From Vigna angularis (taxonomy: Eukaryota > Streptophyta > Magnoliopsida > Fabales > Fabaceae), in NCBI RefSeq assembly GCF_016808095.1, contig NC_068974.1:27016825-27080824 (forward strand): DNA of 64,000 bases. The letters are read 5' to 3'. Shown one piece after another: positions 23,483 to 36,584 of the stretch (its first letter is position 1; every line of letters begins with the position of its first letter). The translations under genes and the position numbers were made by a program. The notes beneath the pieces are model-generated. The model did not search any database, had not been told where the DNA came from, and worked only from the letters and a program-made list of their open reading frames with translations.

Positions 23483-25034
23483 CTACATAGAAGAAATAAA
23501 ATAATCGGCGACAGGCTCCTTGGGGGTATCTTCCACTAAGTCGATACTTCTCCTGTGTATCCTTTCTAAGCTCCTATAGAGCTTCCCCTCATGTGAACTC
23601 TCGACTATCATGTTGACATTATTTGGACTTGGGACAGGTTTTTCCATGGACGCATAGGTTGTCATTGTTGGGCAACTTGTTACGCTTGAATAAGTTGTTG
23701 TTATGGAGCTAACTGAGTTGCTTTCAAACCTATAACACCAAGTTTGACTGCTCTACTTGTCCCCGACCAATACCACTATGATGCCTCTACCACTTCCTCG
23801 TCCTCCCCTTCCTTTTCTTCTTTCTCCCTCAGTCGTTATTGTTCTATTGAATGAAACGACCCAAGGTCTTTGAGCGAATAAGCTCTACTATAAGGTCTTC
23901 TAAATATCGACACTCCTTAGTTTTGTGGCCGATAGTCTAGTGATAAAGTATTTCTTTGTTGGATTGGTGAAAAGATAAGTTGGTAGTAGTCTTGGAAGCT
24001 AGATGAGCTATAAGTTGTAGGCTTCTCTAAGAACAAAATCTTTATTGGCATTGAGGGGAGCATGTTGTTCATACTGGGTTGCGATCTTCTCGAAAAATCT
24101 AGTCATGTTGTTGCTGCTTGGGGTCACCGAGTCAAGTTTCTTTAAAGAGAAAGTTTGAGAATGGTCTAGGGTGGAAACCACAAATCAACGAATGCATGAT
24201 CATAGAAAGAGTCATGTTGGGTATGTTGACTGTTGAAGTAGTGAATCTCTCCATAAAGTGTTGTAAAATATTGTGTTCTCCTTGTTCTTTGTACTTTAGG
24301 GAGGCCGATGTGGGTGGCACCACTTTATGGTCGGCGAACCGAGTCTTAAATATGGTACTTAACATGTTAAAGGATTCCATCGAATTCAATGGTAGCGCAT
24401 AGTACCAAATCTAAGGCCTGAGCATCCAAAGTGGTAGAGAATAGCCAACAATATACTCTCTTATCCCAAGTATGGATCTGCACTTGAGTCAAATAAGCTT
24501 TCAAGTGGATGGTCAGGTTAGTGGTGTCGTCATAATTGTAGATATTAGTTTTGATTCCTCTCGAAAGATTAGCTCGTTCTATGTCTGGTGTAAAGCGTTG
24601 TAAGTCGTTGTCATCTTAAGGATGTGGGTGCAAGCGCATGTCTTGGAAATTCATGTCGAACTCATTACCTATGAACTCGGGTAGAACCTTGGGACTCATC
24701 CCATCTCAAATGGCGACTGAGTCGGGTTGGGGCTTTTGGATAGGTATTGAGATTCCCTACGATATTCATTGTATCATCTTTTTGCCAGGCTTCTAGTTCT
24801 CTGGGTTGGTTGTCACTCTTGAAATGTTCCCAACTAGATGTTTTCACTTGTCGATGAGTGGTACGTCTCGACTATGGGTGACCGTTCGCGGAACGAGCTA
24901 GCCGTAAAAATTTTCCCTTTCCAAATTGTCCAACTTGGATTGCAACGTTTGTAGATCAACATTATGTTTCTAATGTAGTTTTGAGTCAAAGTTTCGGTCT
25001 GAGTTCTTAGTAGAGCCTTAGTCTGATCTCGCAA
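23483..25034 (-). pseudogene. Decayed Ty3/gypsy-like gag
   Basis: Read on the minus strand, broken frames give a retrotransposon gag-like protein. At 24389-24132 the pattern LSTIFKTRFADHK followed by PPTSASLKYKEQGE and LQHFMERF is the usual gag core (F..RF, then SL..I.Q...E.L..Y..RF). Upstream at 25034-24665 are Trp-containing pieces, and downstream is a Gly/Arg-rich piece near 23820. The last piece at 23665-23483 starts MTTYASMEKPVP. Stops and frameshifts separate all parts. The decayed LTR and primer-binding site at 26304-26323 lie on the correct side for a minus-strand element. Confidence 0.65.
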
Positions 25035-26300
25035 AGCCTATAAGTCTACCTAGTGTTGTCTCCTGAGTTGTTCGTTCTGGTCAAGCAACATTTTAATTTG
25101 GTTTTGATAGTGTTATATTAAGACAAGATCGTTTAGAGAAACTATACTCTCTAGCAACTCACATTTTGAAGTTTAACAAACAATACTCAATGAAATATTG
25201 TAGCATTTAACATTTGTATATGTTAAAGAATAATGCTTAATGAAATAAATGTTTAACAAATATAACTGTCTATCTAAAGTATTGAACAAGATAAATATTT
25301 ATAATGAATATAGTACTTGAAGTAATTTTTTTCCAACAGCAAACAACATTTGATATAATGAAAACACCCAAATCAAACACTAAGCTAAACTCTAAAGCTT
25401 AAAGAGCTTACATCTAAAAGTATTGAGCCACTAAGAGTCTGATAAGATCAAATCAACTAAGATATCATTTGTAAAACTCTAAACGTTATCAAATGGTATA
25501 TGAATATCTGATATCTCAAACACGTTTAAAGCATTAACATAAAAAAACGTAAACGCTATATAACTTCTAACAAAATATATAAACATTATAGTGTCTAAAC
25601 AAAAGATATAGTATCTAAACAAAAGATAAAGTTTCAAAATGTTAGTTGTGCTAAACGATGTAAAGTACCTTAAGCAATTATATGAAACAAGCGTTTAAAG
25701 ATTATATTATATAAATCTAATACATCAAACACTTTGCCTTCTAATGATGTTTTTATCAAATGATGTTGACACGTGAAAATGTGTTTTAAACACATAATGT
25801 GCTTAAAGATCATCAACGTTTAAAACATCCAATGTGTATGAAAAAGTGCTTCTATGCTTGTATGCTTTGTTCTCTTTGTCTGTGCAGGTAATGACAACAC
25901 TGAGCTTTATTCAGAAGCTCTACACAAAGATCAGAAAGACATTAAGAGATAGGAAGACATTCCTAGAATCTTTCCTCAAAACTTTTAGCTTTGAAAGACT
26001 GTACAAGCTACTTATGAAAGAAATCAAGGATAAAACATTGTCACTCTACAACGTAGACCCAAGTCTGACTAACTACCTAAAAAAGGAAATGAAGTTTATC
26101 TAGAAGTAAACTTTGTGTCCAACCTTTGCAATAGTTATTAAGCGTTGATTTGCGAAAGAGTTTAAAACATTATTCAAAAAACCCCACCCTCATCTTTCTA
26201 GTGTTTTACTACATTTCACATTCATTGGGTTGGGATCCATCCTCGTGTATGGTGTGGGATGATCGATTTGATTGTGAGTGAGGCTAGGGATAACTTTACT
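25035..26300. other. Leader-side region between decayed gag and LTR
   Basis: AT-rich. At about 25470-25830 the words AAACG and CGTTTAAA recur often in both directions, which may be subterminal-type repeats of an unidentified element. A plus-strand frame at 25834-26103 (89 codons) resembles no family I know. Confidence 0.4.
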
Positions 26301-26303
26301 AGG

Positions 26304-26700
26304 ACCCACGGTGGGAGTCAAATGTTCTTATCAGGTTTAGATTTTGTATCTACAAGACACATGACAATATCTTAAAAGTAGCCTTTTATGACAAGTCGAC
26401 TTTGATATGGGAAGATTCACCTACAAAAGATTCTCTCATGCTCAAGTAAGTACGGGAGCTAAGAATCTTTTTTGAAGTATAAATAAAAGTAGAAATAAGG
26501 CTTAAGTAAATAATACTTTCCAGTTGAGCTCTTTTTATAGAGCTTGTGTGAGATGTTTGATGTGTTAAGCATTTTGAGAATAATGACAAGTAATCATACT
26601 CATAAAAAAGATGACATAATGACCATATACTTGAGAATAATGACAAATAATCATACTCATAAATGAGATGACACAATGATCATAATATGAATTTATGTCT
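26304..26700 (-). mobile_element. Decayed minus-strand LTR with primer-binding site remnant
   Basis: cccacggtgggagtcaaatg near 26305-26324 is a mutated reverse primer-binding site joined to an LTR edge (TGTTCTTATCAGG from 26323). The LTR reads, in reverse, ACTTGAGCATGAGAGAATCT, a diverged form of the U5 word in the LTRs at 2366 and 8372. A minus-strand TATAAAAAGAGC lies near 26530. A 57-bp unit (ttgagaataatgacaa) is duplicated at 26573-26685. The right limit is unclear. Confidence 0.6.
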
Positions 26701-28300
26701 CATTATGAATAAAACTTTGGAGCTTTTTATGATGTATTAAAGTTTTTTTAATGACTAGATAAATACATTACTTTGAGTTATAATATTGGTGTTTTTTTAT
26801 CCTTTAAAACATTATGATTTTTTCATTTATATATTAATCATAATAAGAATTTTTCAATACACAAATGTGTTTATTAATAACTAATGAAATAATAAATAAA
26901 GTTATTATTTTATTTTCACGAATACTTCAACATTAATTAATAAATTGCAAATTCAGATTTCGTCATAAGTTATTTTCAAGAGAGTTAGCAGAAAATAAAA
27001 ATGAAACCAAACTAATAAAGGACTTCAACATTGTAGATGAAAATGTTTATACTAATATCCTATGACTCCTAATTTTAAGTTACTTAAATTTTGAATTAAC
27101 ATTTTAAATACACTAAAAATAAACTAATACAGTGAACAATTTTTTTTTCATCTAGAGAAAATCTTGATTATTTATATACACTTATTCATGATAGGAATAA
27201 TTAAATTAATAATTATAGTGATTCACCTAGTGTTATCAAAATGGATTAAAACTCACGAATCAACCTGACTCACCACAGATTCGAGTCATATTAAATTTTT
27301 AAAAAGTATTTTAAACTTTGATATAGACTAAAATTAAACTCGGTCCACTAAGAACACGTCTTACCTAGGTTGAACCCGTGGTAAGTCAAGTTGGCTCATT
27401 AACCCACTTATAAATTTTAAATTATATTAAAACAATGAAAATCCTATACCTAAACCCTCTTATATTGTGAATTTATCCATTCAAGACTCTAATATTTTAT
27501 ATGGATAAGTGACAACAATGAATTGATATTAGATAGTAATTTGTTTTTGTATTTTTTATTGTATTTGTAGTTTATCATGATTTTGGATTGTATTGTATTT
27601 TTTCTTTTTGGATTGTGTTTGGAGTTTACTATAATTTTGGATTATATTTGGATTGAACTTTATTTAGATTTCAATTAAAAAAAATTTACATTTTTTTAAG
27701 ATCGAAAAAAAAATTTATAATTAAATAAACTAATGAGTCAACCGGTTTAATCCACTAATTCATGGTGGACCAAGTTAAATTCTAATTTTTTTAATAAACC
27801 AAGTTGAATTGACTTACTAATTGACTAATCCATGGTGAATCGAGTCGGATTAGATCAGTAGACTAGTTTTTGTAATACCTAACATTTAGATAATAGAATA
27901 ATAAATTTCTTTTTTAAAACGATGAAATATTAATAATTTTTTGAAATTTATTAAAAAAGAAAAGCATAAAAAATAGCAAACTAAAACATAAAGAATGAAT
28001 TAAAACAACATATTAAAGTATTTATAAACTATTAAAAAAACCTATTTATAGGATAAAATAAAGTTAAACGAAGTTTTTAACTAATTTTTAAACTAAAAAT
28101 TCTCATAAAAGATTCACTCAACAAACAAGAAAATTTTACCACTCATGTCATAAGATTTGTGAAATAATACCGGTTTTTTTACATAAATATAATGGATTTT
28201 AAATACGTTCCACGTAAATGAACATAAACCTTATAAGGAAATAAGTGATTTTGATAAAGTATTTTTCAAGGAAAATCCAACATTTAATGTTTCTATTCTA
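26701..28300. other. AT-rich intergenic DNA
   Basis: No gene seen. 27240-27420 and 27730-27860 hold repeated phrases about ccatggtg/caagttgaattgactt that resemble element ends, without a defined boundary. Confidence 0.4.
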
Positions 28301-28544
28301 CGAGTAACCATGTGTCAGCTTCATCCTCTAAATTCGCCCAATCTAAAATCTTAAAAAAAAGAAAAAAAAATTACTTTCCTCTAATCCACGTTCCACCAAA
28401 AACCCAATCCCGTAATCCATGTTACCTTTTCGCCACACTTCAACAATTTCAATTACGGTTTTCCACTTTCTATTTCCTAGCTTCAGGCTTTTACGCACAA
28501 ATTTAGCAAGATTACGTTTCACTACTCGCTTTCTCTCCACGTCA

Positions 28545-28780
28545 CGCGCGTACCGCGTGCGTGTTGGCCGCTCTGGGATCGTGCGGCGCAGAACGCGAGA
28601 CAAAAAGCGCGGTGCGGCACACGACGCGTGGCACGGTGGTAGAGGGAGAGTAAAGCGACTCGCGGCACGCACACAAGGTGTTTGTTTGATCGATTAACGT
28701 GAGAGATAGATAGAGACAGGACGCGATTTTGGATGCACCGAAACAAACGCGTCAATAGGAAGAAAGTGACGCGTGTGCGC
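28545..28780. promoter_or_regulatory. CGCG-box cluster upstream of the ERF gene
   Basis: Eleven CGCG tetramers (two overlapping) fall within about 235 bp, many as ACGCGT or ACGCGTG, in otherwise AT-rich DNA. VCGCGB is the known site of CAMTA calmodulin-binding transcription activators, and such sites occur in stress-induced promoters. The cluster lies about 530-765 bp upstream of the ERF TATA box. Short open frames cross it on both strands but look like by-products of high GC. Confidence 0.45.
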
Positions 28781-29270
28781 GTTATCGTTCCCTGAACCAT
28801 GTTCACTCCCCCATTCACCAAACTGTCTGAAGGAACCATTCAAAAAATACCACAATTATTACCCATTGCATGAGTGAAATATTGCTCATGTCTCTTTACC
28901 CATCAACACTCTCACACTTGCTAACTCCTTTTGACTTGGTCATCACACTCTTTCCTTTCACTTTCACTTCCTTCTGCAAAAGCGCGTTTCAACACCACTT
29001 TCTCTCATTTCTTTATTCCATCAAACAATCAAAATCCCTTACTACCACATCTAAATAATTTATCAATTCAATAAAAAAAATGCAAGCGAGTGTAACATAC
29101 GTGAGTTGAGAAGAGAGTGAATTAGGTTAAAAGCCGGCACGCATGAAACCCCACCTTCGCCGCTTGTCTCGAAACTCCCGCGTGCCACGTAACCCTCTAT
29201 TTCCTTTGGGCGGCGTCTCTCTCTCTACTAACTCACACGTCACACCATACACACCATTCTTTCACTCCAC

Positions 29271-29320
29271 CCTCTTTCTCTCTTTCTCTCTCTTCAAACC
29301 CACCCTACATTTTATATAAA
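29271..29320 (+). promoter_or_regulatory. CT tract and TATA box of the ERF gene
   Basis: A pyrimidine tract (29271-29294, with a further CT run at 29213-29227) is followed by TTTATATAAATA at 29311-29322. The ATG at 29390 is about 70 bp downstream, so the leader is short. Confidence 0.7.
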
Positions 29321-29389
29321 TACCCATCCCCTCCCTCTCACCCAACATCTATCTTTCTGCACTCTCTCTATTAACAGCTTTGCGTCACC

Positions 29390-30028
29390 ATGGTCGCCAA
29401 GGACAAAACGGTCATAAAGAATAAGAAGCCAAACAATGCTGCCGACGAGGTTCACTACCGCGGCGTCCGAAAGCGCCCCTGGGGCCGCTACGCCGCCGAG
29501 ATCCGCGACCCCGGCAAGAAATCCCGCGTCTGGCTCGGCACCTTCGACACCGCCGAGGAAGCCGCCAGAGCCTACGACGCCGCCGCCCGCAACTTCCGCG
29601 GCCCCAAAGCTAAAACCAACTTTCCCCTTCTCCCCGACACCGCCGCCGCTGTCACCAACAACAACAACGTTAACCGGAACAACAACAACAACAACGTAAC
29701 AAACAACGCTAGCAGCAGCAGCAGCCCTAGCCAGAGCAGCACCGTCGAGTCCGCCACCCCGGAGCGTGACGTCACGCGCCTCGCCGCCACTGCCGTCATC
29801 GACCGCTTCCCCTTCCTCCAGATCCAGCAGCAGCTGCTCGTGGCCCCGGTTGCTCCCGTGCGCCCGGTTTTTCTCCTGGACCGGGCCCATTACCTCACCC
29901 ATCAATTCCCCTTCCGGTTCGAACCGGCCCCGGTTCAGAGCGACTCCGATTCCTCCTCCGTTGTCGATTGCCAACCCAAAAGAGAACTCAATCTCGATCT
30001 CAACCTGGCTCCTCCTATGGATTATTAA
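29390..30028 (+). CDS. Class II ERF transcriptional repressor with EAR motif (212 aa)
   Basis: One AP2/ERF domain spans about residues 22-80 ([20 protein letters not shown], then [21 protein letters not shown]). It has the Ala and Asp residues typical of the ERF rather than the DREB branch, so GCC-box binding is expected. A low-complexity Asn/Ser stretch follows. The C-terminus carries [10 protein letters not shown] (about residues 200-209), an LxLxL/DLNxPP EAR repression motif that recruits TOPLESS-type corepressors. This layout and length fit group VIII ERFs such as Arabidopsis ERF3/ERF4/ERF8. The gene is intronless and GC-rich against AT-rich surroundings. The start has a good context (caccATGg), about 70 bp after a TATA box. 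Which member it is orthologous to is not resolved. Confidence 0.95.
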   Translation: MVAKDKTVIKNKKPNNAADEVHYRGVRKRPWGRYAAEIRDPGKKSRVWLGTFDTAEEAARAYDAAARNFRGPKAKTNFPLLPDTAAAVTNNNNVNRNNNNNNVTNNASSSSSPSQSSTVESATPERDVTRLAATAVIDRFPFLQIQQQLLVAPVAPVRPVFLLDRAHYLTHQFPFRFEPAPVQSDSDSSSVVDCQPKRELNLDLNLAPPMDY

Positions 30029-33000
30029 ATTCCATTAATCTCTTAATTCTCTATACCCTTATAACAAAAACAGCAAAAAGGAAAGGACTGAGGAAAAAAT
30101 TTCTCTTTTTTATCTAGGTAGATCAGTTGTTAATCATCTTTGTAGACAGATAGATAAGGTATTAGATGTCAATTATATATTATATATATATGATATATTA
30201 CATCTTTGATGTAGATAGGTTAATTTTCTGTCCTTTTAGGTCTTTGAAAACAAAGGGACATGATCTGAGATTGTTCAGATCTGGTATAGTTTTATGTGAC
30301 ATCTGATATGTAATTCTGGCTAATCTTAATTTGAATTCAGTAATTTCTGCTTTTCACTTTTCTGCATATTTTTGGTTCTTTTGCTTGGTTCTCTGATAAT
30401 GATCGGTTACGTACCATTATGCTTCTAATGTGATCGTGGAAACAAAAAACACGGTTGTGGGGAAGGAGCATGGCCATTTCGGTTTTTCATATGGTCCACC
30501 AAAGCTTTTTTATTTCTTTGTAATTTTTGGATAAACATGGTTTTAAGGTTATAAAATATTGTTTCTTAAATGTGGGTCAGAACTATGAAAAACCAGTTAC
30601 TGAACAGTGAAGACATCAATTCAACCTTCAATGGTTATGGTTTAAGCTTCTGACATGAGTTTCAACCCGAATCAAATTGATTTCAACACAATTTTTTTTA
30701 TTATTATTAGATAACATTAATAAAAGAAAATAAGATGATATGTTTAGTTTATAAAAATTTAAACTTTTACATAAATCTTGATGGTTAAATGTAACACTTG
30801 AAAAAGGTTGAAAATTTTGAAAGTTTAATGTTTATGTCCGAGGTGCAAGTTTGAATTTATTTGAATTTTTGTTTGAAAGACATTTTCTAAGGAAGGCTTT
30901 TATTATTAAATTGAGGAGGTTGTTTTATTATTAAATGTGTGATTTAAACTTATTTATTATGTGGACATGTTGAGAAAGTCTTTTACCGTTTTAAGACCAA
31001 ATTGAATAATGGATTAAATCACATTTTAATCTTATGTTGAAAAATATTTAGTTTGAGCATCTAATTTAAGCGTTAGTTTTCTTCAATTAGGATCAGAAAT
31101 GTTATATATTAAATAAAATACTACATGAAACAGCATAGTTTTGATCTGGTTTGCAAAACGAGGTTTGACTTATTTTTAATCTTCAATGAGTTAATAAATA
31201 ATTACACTTAAACATGACGAGTTATTAAAATAATAAACATGGTTTGGTTGCTTAAATAAAAAAATTTAACTTACAGAGTTTTGTGTGCTATTTTTTTTTT
31301 TTTTGCTACAAAACTACTCTATGAAATATCTCCTATTACAACTCATTTAAAGAAAAAGTTTGATACGTGCAAACTAGAATTAATTCAAAGTCCAAGTATG
31401 CTGCTACTTATTATCTCAAGCTAGAACACTATGCATTCATTTTGTAATAATTGGAAACATACCTTCCTATTCAATTCAAATCACTTTGTTCAATTAGTGG
31501 GATACAATAATTGTATATATTTAAAGCAGTTTTACTTTGAAAAATAGCTAAAAGATTTCTTGAGTTATCCTTGAAAAAAAATCATCTTAATCATACCCAC
31601 AAGTCTATTATTGTCTAGTGTGGTAAACAATCAATTTTTCTTTAGTCATTAATGAGATATTCATGTCTACATGTACTAAATATGCTGTTTTTGGACAAAT
31701 TACTTCTATAATATAGTGCACTAGATATACAAAATAAATCATTTTATGTCCATCCTATAAATAATATAGTTTTATTTTTATACTTCGAATTATTACCAGA
31801 AAAAATATTGTATTTTACTATAATGTAATGATATTATTAAGATAATTATATATATAGTTTGGTTGTTATAATTTTAAATAATTTAAAATGTATGTTCACA
31901 CGGGACTAAAATTGGTCCTTATAATTTTAAAGATTTATAAAATTTTAAAAAATATTGAAAGGGTTTGTTTCATTTTTTAAATATTTTTTAAAATTCAAAT
32001 ATATCGACACTTTTCATGAGGCATTCATCAAATGTTTGTGGTTAAAATTCTTAAATCAACATCAAATTATGAATTCAATTTGACAATGAAATAATGATAG
32101 TGAACACATACTTCATTGATGTACAATTGAGCATTGGCTAAGAAAACACATTAATGTGATTGAGTACTCATGTTGAAGGAGAAAAGAAACCAAATCATTG
32201 TGGTCATTCGTAACTATGAGAAATATGAAGTTTTAGTTGTAATATAATAATTTCGATGTCGTTTGACCAAAGCTCTACATAGAAAGTAGATTTTACACAC
32301 TCAATATAAATGTTGTTTCCCTAAGTCTAGCTTAGATATATTTATTTACAAAATGTCCTTGCATATTTACATCAATTTTTGGATGGTTGGTAGTAATGAT
32401 CATGTAAATGACACAATTTCCACTACTAATGTAAGCTTATTATTTGAGTTCTAGTGTATCATAGGGTTAAATACAAAAATTTCTGAAAACAAATAGCAGA
32501 GTAATAAAGCAACATTACATAAAATAGAAAACTTATTTTAGATATGAAACCATTTAAAGAATGAAATTAATTTATTTACCTATTTATATGACATTCTCTT
32601 TATTAGGTGAAACTTTAACTTTATAGGAGCAAAATAATTCCCCAATACCTTTTATTTATGAAATAGCATATTTTATAGTGTAAGGTCAAAATTCAGTTTT
32701 TCAGAAGTTCAATCATTGTTTTTCTATAGAAAACACAAACTGTGAAGGAAATATTTTTTTTTAAATTATTTATTTGATAAAATTTACATAAATGTTAACT
32801 TAAATTAATTATTAATTTAGTATTACATCAATATTAATGTTATAAATAGGTCGACAAACAATTTAACAATATACAATCTTTTTTTTTTGTCTCAAACACA
32901 AATAAAGAAATTGCCAAATGTAATATGAGGTCATAAAATATTATGGAAATTTTATCTAAGTATATAGGCTTGTTTAGAGAGGAGGGGTTTGGAACCCTAA

Positions 33001-33519
33001 AATGCAGTCTTTTGGCAACTTGTTTTAGTAAAATAAAAACAAGTTATCAATATGAAAGTACATGTTTTTATAATTTATGGGATGAATTTGTTATATAATA
33101 TTTGTTATTATTACCTTGTCTCTAATGTATATGCATGCAAGACAATCATAAAAATGCAAAGAAATTTTATGAACAAGATTTATGAAAAGATATATTAATC
33201 TAAAGAGATTAAAAATATATTGGTGAATCTAAAAGAAAATTTAAAATATATATGGTTTGTTCTAAATATTGAGTGAAAAGTTAGATCGGGGACTAAGATA
33301 AACTTATGGAAGGATACATGAATAAGTGATATCCCATTAAACTTTAAATTCCCTATGTTATATATGTTAATTCTAATAATTGGGAACTAACATTAATTAA
33401 AGAGTTGAATTAGTAATTAGTAACAACTATGACTAGAAACTTAATTGCAAGAGAGAATGAGGAAAGTCACAACTAATGAAATTCATGCATATGCTAACAC
33501 ATAACTCATTACATAGAGA
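30029..33519. other. AT-rich intergenic DNA downstream of the ERF gene
   Basis: The first few hundred bases hold the ERF 3' end, with a TATATA run near 30175-30200. Beyond that I see no gene and no defined element. Confidence 0.5.
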
Positions 33520-34040
33520 AGGTGAGAATACATGGATTTGGAAAGATAGGGGGAGAGAAATATACAATAAAATCAACTTATATAAAATTGCATAACACAT
33601 TTAACGATAAATATTCTGATATGTTTAAGTGATTTTTGAGTATAAGAGGCTTCCTATCTACACAATATTTTGCATGGATGGTAATTTTAAATAGGGTGAC
33701 AACAAAGGAAAACCTTAGGAGGAAAGGAATAACATTACAAAGCACTTTTTGCACATTGTGTGTATTAAAGGAAGAAACTTTAACCCTCTTGTTTTTTACA
33801 TGTAACATAGCTAACAAGGTATGAAATATGTGAAATAGATAGGTAGGTACAAGCGCTACACACCATAATCAAACATATGTTCATTTCCAAAAATTTTCCA
33901 TGTTGTCTTTTAACAACAAGGGGAATAATATTATGGAAAGGATTATGTGGGTTTTTATCATTTGGAATATTTGAAGTCATATGAATAGAGTTGTTTTTAA
34001 GAAATGAAAAGTTGATATAGAGAAAATTTTCTCTATGGCA
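33520..34040 (+). pseudogene. LINE (L1-type) remnant with zf-RVT-like end
   Basis: The frame at 33636-33824 reads like the zinc-binding region at the end of plant LINE reverse transcriptases: FAWMVILNRVTTKENLRRKG, then a CTLC pair followed by LFFTCNIANKV. Just upstream (33525-33560) is a TWIWK-like phrase, and downstream (33840-34020), across stops, are WVFIIWNI and NRVVFKK-like pieces. That order (TWIWK, zf-RVT, IW..W..RN..VF) is typical of this family. The rest of the element is absent and several stops break it. Confidence 0.7.
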
Positions 34041-35098
34041 TAATTGAGAGTATAAACATACATGAAAAACAAAATTCTTATTATGAAGCTTTCGTACGTA
34101 AAATGACATCAATGCCTAATTGAGTGCATTAGACTTGTCTCATAGACAATATAAAGATGTATAGTAGAAACATAAGGATATGTAATAAAGGGAGAGATAG
34201 ACTAACCTCTAATAATATATTGGAAATAACTATGTGTTTGTATCCAACTTTTGTGTCAGTGTCTTGAAGCTACCACTAAGGAAAACAAAGCTCCATAACA
34301 ACTGTGAAGGTGTCCAAAATGATTTTGAAAAATGGTTACGATAAAGAGAGTTGAATTGTTGTGAAAAACCTTCTATGAAGATGTACAAAAAATGGTTTTG
34401 AAAAATGGTTACGATAAAGAGAGTTGAACTATTGTGAAAAACCTTTTGTGAAGTGGTACTCTAATAAGTGTTGGATAAATATTGTCTCTTATATTTTATG
34501 TAGTTCATTAAATATTTAGTGCACTTTTCTACATAGGACTTTGATTGACTCACATTTTGCAATATGTGGAGTTGGGTAGGTATATTTTCGGACTAATGTG
34601 TAGGTTTGGCAAGAAAATGTAATTAAAAAGACATATTATCACAATTCTTGTTATAAATATCTTGTATAAGAGTTAGAGTATCCCAAGTACTCCATTTATA
34701 AATATATAGTCTTCTTTATTGATTAAAAAATGTAGGTTAATTAAAAACGTAGTTATGCAAAGCACAAGAGAATATACCATCATACATGTTAAAAAATGGT
34801 TTATCTATAAAAATCAATCAATTTCAAGTACAAGTGAAAAGACTACACATATTATAATGAATAATCTAATAATATATAATCCTTAGAATAAAGTAGAAGA
34901 AATTGTCATACAAGTCAATAAATAATTTAAGAGTACACAAATTTCATTCTTGAGAACAAACAAAAAAAACTATCATACAAGTTGGTAAATATCCTAAGAG
35001 TAATATTAAAATGTTTTTAGGTCAACCCATTTTCTTATCTTTCTTTATTTATTAAAATTTTCTTTATCATTATTTTTAATTTTCACTTTATACTCATG
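34041..35098. other. Intergenic with a ~75-bp tandem duplication
   Basis: The phrase attttgaaaaatggttacga with its downstream sequence occurs at about 34321 and again at about 34396, two adjacent copies. The rest is AT-rich with no gene seen. Confidence 0.5.
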
Positions 35099-35103
35099 AA
35101 CAC

Positions 35104-36584
35104 TGTTAGAATTGATGAGCTTTGTTCTCAACACCAAGAGGGGTGAATTGGTGTTTCATAAAAATGTGCACTTTTGAAATCTTTTTCGTAAATGATATTG
35201 TTCTTGAAAACTTTTTTGTGCCTTAAGCAATGTGCGTGCAATGTAACAATATGCATAATCAATTAATAACAGTACGTAATCGATTATGTAAAGAGATAGG
35301 GAGAAGAAAATCAAACTCAATTTTTATACTGGTTCGGCCTCAATGCCTACATCTAGTGTCCTTTCAATCAACCTGAGATTGAAAGCCAATTGCACTATAA
35401 AGATCTGAGTTTTACAGCAAGGCTTTACAGCGACCAATTTGTCAAAATGTAAACCACCTCTCTAACTCACTAATTTAATATAGCCAATAACAAAACCCTG
35501 CAGCAAGAACAATTCTCTCCTGTAAACACCCCTTTGAGACACCTCTCAAAGTACAAAGAGCTTCCCGCTCTTTCTTCCTGGTCGAACACATAGGGAACCG
35601 CAAATCAAAGATTGCGAATCTTCTCCTCCTCATCACACAGAAAGCACCTCAGTTGTAAGAACGATCAATCTCTTCAATCCAGTTACGTTTGCTACTCAAG
35701 AATTCTTCAAGATTTGTAAACCACTTTCTTTCTTGATTCTTGGAGCTTTGTATCACTCTACAAAACTTCTCAAACAAAAATCAATCAAATATGAAAGTGT
35801 AATTCTCAATTGTCTTATAGAAAATCAATCAATGCATCAATATATAGTTTTTGTCAATCCTGACGCTATGAAATCGATTAGCCAACTTACGTAATCGGTT
35901 ACATTACACAGGTGTAACAAAATTACAACCAATTTGGCTCCTTAATTGAATACACAATTAATGCAATCGATTTCCATTAAATGCTAGTCAAACATATTTA
36001 AAAATATCATTGTTATAGCAGTTATGACCATATGAAATCAGTTTTCAAATCTTAACAGACTTAATTGAATACACAATTCACGTAATCGATTAAACTTTAA
36101 CACTTAGAAGATTTTTGAAAACTTTTCTTTCCAAAACACATCACAACACATTTTGCAAAAGATATATGCAAACACACGAGTTTTAATCGATTTACCAACT
36201 AATGTAATCGATTCAAAACTAGTTGTTTTGTCACAGTTTAAAACTCAAGCTATCTGATGACCTTAATTGATTATCATTCCACTATAATCGATTTAGTCAT
36301 GAATATATGCTCTTGTGCTTATGGTTTTCATATCACCAAAACATGTATTGTGCATACATAGATATAATCCCTATATAAACACAATAGTATGCATTAATCA
36401 ATATAATATGTTCAACAAATGTGACAAACACAATATTATGTGTATTACACAGTAAGCATGTACACATTCAGTTTATATATCACATAGTACTCACACATAT
36501 GTTTTTATTAACAATGTCTTGTCATCATCAAAAACCAACATCACAGGGATTGGGTTTAGTTAACACTGTGCTCCCCTATCAACA
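35104..36584 (-). repeat. 3' LTR of the copia-like element (1481 bp)
   Basis: It is longer than its partner because about 550 bp (roughly 35850-36390) are missing from the other LTR. The extra part holds many of the AATCGATT words noted for this element. Confidence 0.85.

Noticed and set aside
25834..26103. 89-codon plus-strand frame
   Set aside because: No family resemblance, AT-rich, and antisense to the likely leader of a decayed minus-strand element.
29312..29974. 220-codon frame antisense to the ERF gene
   Set aside because: Gly/Val/Ala-rich shadow of the GC-rich ERF coding sequence; no domain.
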